A stretch of DNA of 11,153 bases from DASVBJ01 sp036375895. GTDB lineage: Bacteria; Actinomycetota; Actinomycetes; JACCUZ01. Location of the stretch: assembly GCA_036375895.1 (NCBI GenBank), contig DASVBJ010000002.1, positions 1 through 11,153 on the forward strand, written 5' to 3'. The notes under the pieces were generated by a model. It made no database searches. It was not told the DNA's origin and saw only the letters and a list, made by a program, of their open reading frames with translations. The position numbers and the translations under genes are program-made. Below are positions 7,040 through 11,153 of this stretch, piece by piece (the first letter of the stretch is position 1; each line of letters begins with the position of its first letter).

Positions 7040-7608
7040 CAGTCGCTCCTCACGCGTTCGAGGTCGTCGGGGGTGTCGATGTCGCTGGGGTCGCCCACGT
7101 CGCCGCACTCGACGGGGGTGACCAGGTCCGGGTGCGCGCGCAGGAACGGGCGCGCCCCGACGTCACCGGTGGCCAGCGCGCTCACCTCCGCCCAGTGCCG
7201 CCGGGCGAGCAGGACCGGGTTGCGCGGCTCCCCGGCGTACGTCGCGACGGACACCTCGCCGCCCCGGTCGTACGCCGTGAGCAGCCGCCGCACCGTCTCG
7301 ACCCCGACGCCGGGCTGGTCGACCAGGGCGACGACCACCGCGCCGGCTCCGCCGGGCAGCGCCGAGAGCCCGGTCGTCAGGGACGACGCCATGCCGGTGG
7401 CCCAGTCGGGGTTGTTGACGACCGTGGCGCCGGGGACCTCGAGCGGGGCCGCCCCGGCCACGACGTACACCGGGTCGCAGCCGCCCTCGCGCAGCACCCG
7501 CACGGCCCGGTCGACGAGCCGTTCGCCTCGGTGCTCGACGAGTGCCTTGGGCCGACCCAGCCGGCGGCCCTCCCCCGCGGCAAGGACGAGTCCGGCGACG
7601 CGGCTCAT
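7039..7608 (-). CDS. MocA/MobA-like molybdenum cofactor nucleotidyltransferase
   Basis: A 189-residue single-domain NTP transferase (about the size of MocA/MobA). The nucleotide-binding loop LAAGEGRRLGRPKAL is at 9-23, NPDWATGMASSL at 66-77, the metal-binding LVDQP at 95-99, NPVLL and GDVGAR near the middle of the second half, and DIDTPDDL at 176-183. MocA adds CMP, and MobA adds GMP, to molybdopterin. Enzymes of the xanthine dehydrogenase and CO dehydrogenase family normally use the CMP form, so MocA is the likelier role given the XdhC-type neighbour. The ATG at 7608 follows the XdhC stop by 28 bases, with a G-rich ribosome site (AGGGGGG) just upstream. It overlaps the ligase start by one base. 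The nucleotide used cannot be settled from the motif alone. Confidence 0.82.
   Translation of the reverse strand: MSRVAGLVLAAGEGRRLGRPKALVEHRGERLVDRAVRVLREGGCDPVYVVAGAAPLEVPGATVVNNPDWATGMASSLTTGLSALPGGAGAVVVALVDQPGVGVETVRRLLTAYDRGGEVSVATYAGEPRNPVLLARRHWAEVSALATGDVGARPFLRAHPDLVTPVECGDVGDPSDIDTPDDLERVRSD
7046..7051 (-). promoter_or_regulatory. Ribosome binding site of the ligase gene
   Basis: GAGGAG on the minus strand, six bases before the ATG at 7039 and inside the end of the preceding gene. It decides in favour of that start over an upstream in-frame start at 7108. Confidence 0.75.
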
Positions 7609-7636
7609 CGCTGGATGGCCCCCCTACGGCCGTCGG

Positions 7637-8740
7637 TCACGTCGTGTCCCTGTGGATCGGGCCCTCGGTGGCGACCAGGCGGGCACCGGAGCCGCCCCAC
7701 CGGTGGGCGATGATCTCGGCGGCGATGGAGACGGCTGTCTCCTCGGGCGTGCGCGCGCCGATGTCCAGGCCGATGGGCGAGGCGATCCGGGCCAGCGCAT
7801 CCTCGTCGACGCCCTCCTCGCGCAGCCGGGCGAGCCGGTCCTCGTGGGTGCGGCGGCTGCCCATCGCGCCGATGTAGGCGGCGTCGGTCTTGAGCGCCGC
7901 CTCGAGCAGCGGCACGTCGAACTTGGGGTCGTGGGTGAGCACGCAGATGACGGTGCGCGCGTCGACGTCGACCGTCTCGAGGAAGCGGTGCGGCCACTCG
8001 ACGACGACCTCGTCGGCCTCCGGGAAGCGCTTCCTCGTCGCGAAGACCCCTCGCGCGTCGCAGACCGTGACGTGGTAGCCGAGGAACTTGCCCACCCGCG
8101 CCACCGCGGCGGCGAAGTCGATAGCGCCGAAGACGAGCATCCGGGGCGGCGGGGCGAAGGACTGGACGAACACGGACAGCTCGTCCTGGCGGCGCTCCCC
8201 GTCCGGGCCGATCCGCAGCGTGCCCGTCGTGCCGTGGTCGAGCATGCCCCGGACGTCGTCGGTGACCGCCGCGTCCAGCCGCTCGGGCCCGAGCCCGCCC
8301 TCGACCCGGTCGGGCCACACCACGAGATGGGCGCCGACCCGGCCCGGCCCGTCGATGACCGTTGCGACGGCGACCGGCTCGTGCGCCCGCAGCGACGCGA
8401 CCACCGCCGGCAGCTGCGGGAAGGTCGTGACGTCCACCGGCTCGACGAAGATGTCGATGATGCCGCCGCAGGTGAGGCCGACCGCGAAGGCGTCGTCGTC
8501 GCTGACGCCGTAGCGCTGCAGCACCGGCTCGCCGCTGGCCATCACCTCGTTCGCGAGCTCGTAGACCGCCCCCTCGACGCAGCCCCCCGACACGCTGCCG
8601 ACCGGCTCGCCCGCCTCGGCCACCGCCATGGCGGCGCCGGGCTGCCGCGGCGCGCTGCGCCAGGTCCCGACCACGGTGGCCAGGCCGAAGCGGTGCCCCT
8701 CGTCGTACCACCGGACGATCTGGTCTGCGACGTCACGCAT
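7637..8740 (-). CDS. XdhC/CoxI-family molybdenum hydroxylase maturation factor
   Basis: A 367-residue protein with both parts of the family. The N-terminal XdhC/CoxI domain includes GSVSGGCVEGAV (48-59, Cys54) and LTCGG (90-94, Cys92). The C-terminal Rossmann-type XdhC_C domain contains ICVLTHDPKFDVPLL, IGAMGSRRTHEDRL and SPIGLDIGARTPEETAVSIAAEIIA. XdhC binds molybdenum cofactor, has it sulfurated, and inserts it into the hydroxylase; Cys residues in the N-terminal motif are needed for cofactor binding in characterised members. The ATG at 8740 overlaps the VWA gene end by eight bases and has AGGAG at 8747-8751. It is flanked by VWA and MoxR genes upstream and a MocA-like gene downstream, as in cox and xdh accessory clusters. 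The hydroxylase it serves is not in the window. Confidence 0.92.
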   Translation of the reverse strand: MRDVADQIVRWYDEGHRFGLATVVGTWRSAPRQPGAAMAVAEAGEPVGSVSGGCVEGAVYELANEVMASGEPVLQRYGVSDDDAFAVGLTCGGIIDIFVEPVDVTTFPQLPAVVASLRAHEPVAVATVIDGPGRVGAHLVVWPDRVEGGLGPERLDAAVTDDVRGMLDHGTTGTLRIGPDGERRQDELSVFVQSFAPPPRMLVFGAIDFAAAVARVGKFLGYHVTVCDARGVFATRKRFPEADEVVVEWPHRFLETVDVDARTVICVLTHDPKFDVPLLEAALKTDAAYIGAMGSRRTHEDRLARLREEGVDEDALARIASPIGLDIGARTPEETAVSIAAEIIAHRWGGSGARLVATEGPIHRDTT

Positions 8741-9860
8741 CGGCTGCTCCTGACATGACCCGCGCCAGGCGCTCCAGCGCGGCGACGGAGTGACCGTCGA
8801 CGAAGGCGTCGACGTGTGGGAGGGCGGCGAGCATCCCCGCGGTCATGGGTGCGTAGCCGGGCTGGCCGCGGTGCGGGTTGGCCCAGACGACCCGGTGGGC
8901 GAGGCGGTGGAGGCGGGCCATCTGCTCGCCGAGCAACGTCGCGTCGCCGCGCTCCCAGCCGTCGGACGCGATGACGACGACCGCACCGCGGGCGACCCCG
9001 CGCTGGCCCCAGCGGTCCAGGAAGGCCTTGAGCAGCTCGCCGAGCCGGGTGCCGCCGCTCCAGTCGGGCACGGCGTCGGCGACCGCGATGAGTGCGGCGG
9101 ACGGGTCACGGCCGGCGATCTCGCGGGTGACGCGGGTGAGCCGGGTGCCGAGGGTGAACACCTCGGTGCCGGGCCGGCGCCGAGCCGTGGCGTGCGCGAA
9201 CCGCAGCAACGGGTCGGCGTACGGCTGCATCGACCCGCTGACGTCGACGACGAGCACGACGCGTCGTGGTCGGACCCTCCGCACGTGCCGTTCGAGCCGG
9301 ATCGGCTCGCCGCCGCGACGCAGCATGGCCCGCACGGTACGGCGGGGGTCGACCGGTCCCCGGCGGGACGACCTGCGGCGCCGCGACACGCGGGCCTCGC
9401 CGACCGGGTCGATGGTCGCGATCAGCCGCCGCACGAGGTCCCGCTCGGACGCGGTCAGCACGGCCAGGTCGCGGTGGCGGAGGATCTCGGTCTGGCTGGC
9501 GGTGGCGGCGGGCACGCCTTCCTCGTCGCTGCTGCCCGCGGCCGGCGGCTCGGCGCCGGGGACCGCGACCGGCCGTACGACGTGGACCGGCGGCACGTGG
9601 CGCACCGGGGGCGCCTCCTGGCCGGCGAAGTACGCGGCGAACACCCGGTCGTACCGCTCGATGTCGTCGAGGCTGCCGCACAGCGTCAGGCGGCCGGCCC
9701 AGTAGACGTCCTGCCGGGCCGCGACGTCGAGCGCGGACGCCGCGGCGAAGGTCGCGTGCAGCCGGTCCGGGGTCGCCCGCACACCGGCCGCCCGCAGGGT
9801 CCGCGCGAACCCCACGAGCGTGGCGGCGAGGGTCCCTGCCTGGCCGCCCGGGCTGGTCAT
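8733..9860 (-). CDS. VWA-domain protein, CoxE-like
   Basis: A 375-residue protein. The N-terminal helical part (about 1-80) is followed by a Pro/Ala/Glu-rich linker, a very basic stretch (about 155-200, including SRRRRSSRR) and a C-terminal von Willebrand A domain (about 200-365). That domain carries the metal-site motif DVSGSM (206-211), and WSGGTRLGELL supplies the later MIDAS Thr. CoxE of Oligotropha carboxidovorans works with the MoxR ATPase CoxD in building the [CuSMoO2] site of CO dehydrogenase; related pairs serve other molybdenum hydroxylases. The ATG at 9860 is preferred because it overlaps the MoxR stop by ATGA; a GTG at 9875 would add five residues (MGGGR). It overlaps xdhC by eight bases. 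No signal peptide or membrane segment is seen, so it is cytoplasmic. Confidence 0.88.
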   Translation of the reverse strand: MTSPGGQAGTLAATLVGFARTLRAAGVRATPDRLHATFAAASALDVAARQDVYWAGRLTLCGSLDDIERYDRVFAAYFAGQEAPPVRHVPPVHVVRPVAVPGAEPPAAGSSDEEGVPAATASQTEILRHRDLAVLTASERDLVRRLIATIDPVGEARVSRRRRSSRRGPVDPRRTVRAMLRRGGEPIRLERHVRRVRPRRVVLVVDVSGSMQPYADPLLRFAHATARRRPGTEVFTLGTRLTRVTREIAGRDPSAALIAVADAVPDWSGGTRLGELLKAFLDRWGQRGVARGAVVVIASDGWERGDATLLGEQMARLHRLAHRVVWANPHRGQPGYAPMTAGMLAALPHVDAFVDGHSVAALERLARVMSGAADA

Positions 9861-10801
9861 CCGGCCGCCGCCCACTCGGCGAGGCGGCCGGCGATCCGCT
9901 CCTGGTCCTCGCGGTACTTGAGGAACGCGCCAAGGCTTGCCGCCGCCCTGTCGAGGTCGAGGTCGCGGGCTCCCAGGGCCAACATCGCCTCGACCCAGTC
10001 GAGCGACTCGGCGACCCCGGGAGGCTTGAGCAGGTCCTCGTTGCGCAGCGCCTCCGCGACCCGGGCCACCCCGGCGGCCAGCGCCTCGGTCGCCGCGGGC
10101 AACCGTCGGTGGATGATGGCGACCTCGCGCTCGAAGCTGGGGTGCTCCAGCCAGTGGTAGAGGCAGCGCCGCTTCAGCGCGTCGTGCACCTCACGGGTGC
10201 GGTTGCTGGTCACCACGACCAGCGGCGGCGTGTCCGTGTGGATCGTCCCGAGCTCCGGGACGGAGATGGTCCAGTCGGAGAGCACCTCCAGCAGGAAGGC
10301 CTCGAACTCGTCGTCCGCACGGTCGACCTCGTCGACGAGCAGGACGCTCGGGCTGGTCTCCAGCGCCTGCAGCAGCGGCCGCGCGACGAGGAACCGGCGG
10401 TCGTAGAGCTCGGCCTCGAGGCGCTCCGCATCCGTGACCCCGGCCGCCTCCGCCGCGCGCAGGTGCAGGAGCTGTCGCGGGAAGTCCCAGTCATAGAGGG
10501 CCTGCGACGCGTCGAGTCCCTCGTAGCACTGCAGCCGGATCAGCGGTGCCTTCGTCGCGCCGGCCAGGGCCGTGGCCAGTGACGTCTTGCCGACGCCCGC
10601 GTCGCCCTCGAGGAACAGCGGCCTGCGCATGGCCAGCGCGAGGTAGGCCGCGGTGGCGATGCCCTCGTCGGCCAGGTAACCCTGCTCGTCGAGCAGCTCG
10701 GCGAGCTCCTTCGGCGACGTCACGTCGGTCACCTGCACACCGTACGACGTGGCGGGTCGCCGTGGCGGGCACGCGGGCACGACCTCGGTTCCTGCCCGCA
10801 C
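9857..10801 (-). CDS. MoxR-family AAA+ ATPase, CoxD-like
   Basis: Up to 314 residues, single AAA+ module. Walker A GDAGVGKT at 66-73, Walker B VLLVDEVDRAD at 153-163, sensor-1 region TSNRTRE at 198-204 followed by the arginine-finger-like ALKRRC (208-213), then a helical lid. MoxR ATPases act as chaperones with a VWA partner; the CoxD/CoxE pair matures the CO dehydrogenase active site. Here the VWA gene follows with an ATGA overlap, and XdhC and MocA homologues come next, so a molybdenum hydroxylase is the expected client. The start is uncertain. GTG at 10801 has a GGGAGGGA ribosome site, but the same start module is repeated 21 bases later at GTG 10780. Family similarity begins only near residue 24 (VTDVTSPKEL), where GTG codons at 10738 and 10732 also exist without clear ribosome sites. 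Confidence 0.9.
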   Translation of the reverse strand: MRAGTEVVPACPPRRPATSYGVQVTDVTSPKELAELLDEQGYLADEGIATAAYLALAMRRPLFLEGDAGVGKTSLATALAGATKAPLIRLQCYEGLDASQALYDWDFPRQLLHLRAAEAAGVTDAERLEAELYDRRFLVARPLLQALETSPSVLLVDEVDRADDEFEAFLLEVLSDWTISVPELGTIHTDTPPLVVVTSNRTREVHDALKRRCLYHWLEHPSFEREVAIIHRRLPAATEALAAGVARVAEALRNEDLLKPPGVAESLDWVEAMLALGARDLDLDRAAASLGAFLKYREDQERIAGRLAEWAAAG

Positions 10802-10817
10802 GACTTCGGTCCCTCCC
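10778..10817 (-). repeat. Imperfect 21-bp duplication of the MoxR gene's ribosome site and GTG start
   Basis: On the minus strand, GGGAGGGACCGAAGTCGTG (10817-10799) and GGCAGGAACCGAGGTCGTG (10796-10778) match at 16 of 19 bases, 21 bp apart. Both end in a GTG, and both have a purine-rich ribosome-site-like block about eight bases before it. The GTGs are in the same frame, so the two possible products differ by seven residues. Confidence 0.75.
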
Positions 10818-10831
10818 GGTGCCGCCCTCCC

Positions 10832-11153
10832 TCACTCGCGCCGGTGCGGGAGCGGTCGCCGGTGCGGAAGCGGCCGCCGGTGACCCGGCGGGGTCGGCTC
10901 GGGCCCGAGCACGCGACCGTCGCGGTGGCGCATCAGGTAGCGCCCGTCCCGCAGGCGCTCGAGGCTCCAGCCTCCCTCGTGGACCAACATGTGGTGCCCC
11001 GCGCACGGGAGGGCACCGTTCTCGACCGTCATGGGGCCGCCGTCGGCCCGGTGCACCAGATGGTGCCCGTCTGCCCAGGCCACCGGCCGGTCGCAGTAGG
11101 GGGGCGGCGCAACGATCGCCGTCGCGGGCGATCATCGGCTTCTTCTGCGCCCA
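10832..11153 (-). pseudogene. HNH endonuclease (DUF222-type), C-terminal part, apparent frameshift; 5' cut by window edge
   Basis: Read from the right edge, one frame gives WAQKKPMIARDGDRCAAP. A second frame continues YCDRPVAWADGHHLVHRADGG, then NGALPCAGHHMLVHEGGW and a variable Arg/Pro-rich tail, ending at TGA 10832-10834. Joined, these make the zinc-binding HNH domain seen at the C-terminus of DUF222 proteins (C-x4-C, HH, N, C-x2-HH). The join needs one base fewer in a run of six G (C on the coding strand) at 11099-11104. Either the gene is a frameshifted pseudogene or the run is miscounted. Such HNH proteins are numerous in Nocardioides-like actinomycetes; their function is poorly known. 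The DUF222 domain lies outside the window. The end is 30 bases from the MoxR start on the same strand. Confidence 0.65.
10839..10883 (-). repeat. 18-bp tandem repeat (2.5 units) in the HNH gene tail
   Basis: On the + strand, CGCCGGTGCGGGAGCGGT (10839-10856) is followed by CGCCGGTGCGGAAGCGGC (10857-10874; two changes) and half a unit to 10883. It encodes the repeated HRRPLP at the extreme C-terminus of the HNH protein, beyond the nuclease domain. Confidence 0.8.

Noticed and set aside
5735..8758. A very long open frame on the + strand opposite the ligase, MocA and XdhC genes.
   Set aside because: It is an antisense by-product of high-GC codon use: rich in His/Arg/Asp/Val with no recognisable domain, while the minus strand encodes three conserved enzymes.
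8790..10582. Long + strand open frames opposite the VWA and MoxR genes.
   Set aside because: Low-complexity Arg/Gly/Pro-rich translations without motifs; the minus strand carries MIDAS and Walker motifs in the expected order.
8733..10801. MoxR-VWA pair considered as a defence or ternary-complex system.
   Set aside because: The direct, overlapping linkage to XdhC and MocA homologues matches the CoxD/CoxE maturation role, and no nuclease, protease or sensor effector is coupled to the pair.

Overview
The window is very GC-rich, with dense coding, strong G/C at third codon positions, frequent GTG starts and many 1-8 bp gene overlaps. This points to a high-GC actinomycete. The DUF222-type HNH nuclease remnant at the right edge and the overall gene set would fit Nocardioidaceae or relatives, but the sequence alone does not fix the genus. 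No rRNA, tRNA, IS element, CRISPR array or origin was recognised.

Left part (1-2248, + strand): the C-terminal part of an FdrA-family protein runs off the left edge and overlaps a complete DUF1116 (YlbE/AllG-type) gene by ATGA. In E. coli the homologous fdrA-ylbE-ylbF (allFGH) genes encode the oxamate carbamoyltransferase of allantoin catabolism. The third partner (DUF2877) is not in this window.

Middle (2249-4483, - strand): a PP2C-type Ser/Thr phosphatase, then an LCP (LytR-CpsA-Psr) membrane protein upstream of it. The phosphatase ends inside a 15-bp tandem repeat that repeats its stop codon four times in frame. The LCP gene is divergent from a CynX/NimT-type major facilitator transporter (4484-5704, +). 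Their shared 161-bp control region holds a CRP/GlxR-like palindrome, a 10-bp direct repeat and a distal inverted repeat.

Right part (5732-10801, - strand): five tightly packed genes read in the order MoxR AAA+ ATPase, VWA protein, XdhC/CoxI-type factor, MocA/MobA-like nucleotidyltransferase, phenylacetate-CoA ligase family enzyme. Junctions are 4-bp overlap, 8-bp overlap, 28-bp gap and 1-bp overlap. The first four form a CoxD/CoxE/CoxI/MocA-like maturation set for a xanthine dehydrogenase/CO dehydrogenase family molybdenum hydroxylase, whose catalytic subunits are not in view. The ligase suggests that the operon may also touch metabolism of an aryl-acid CoA thioester. Upstream of the MoxR gene lies the 3' part of an HNH endonuclease gene with an apparent one-base frameshift in a six-base homopolymer.

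A possible common theme is nitrogen or heterocycle catabolism: molybdenum hydroxylase maturation on one side, an oxamate-carbamoyltransferase-like complex on the other. These are separated by phosphatase, cell-wall and transporter genes, so the link is only a hypothesis. I see no convincing previously undescribed system. The best leads are the ligase coupled to the maturation operon, the duplicated translation-start module of the MoxR gene, and the stop-codon repeat.
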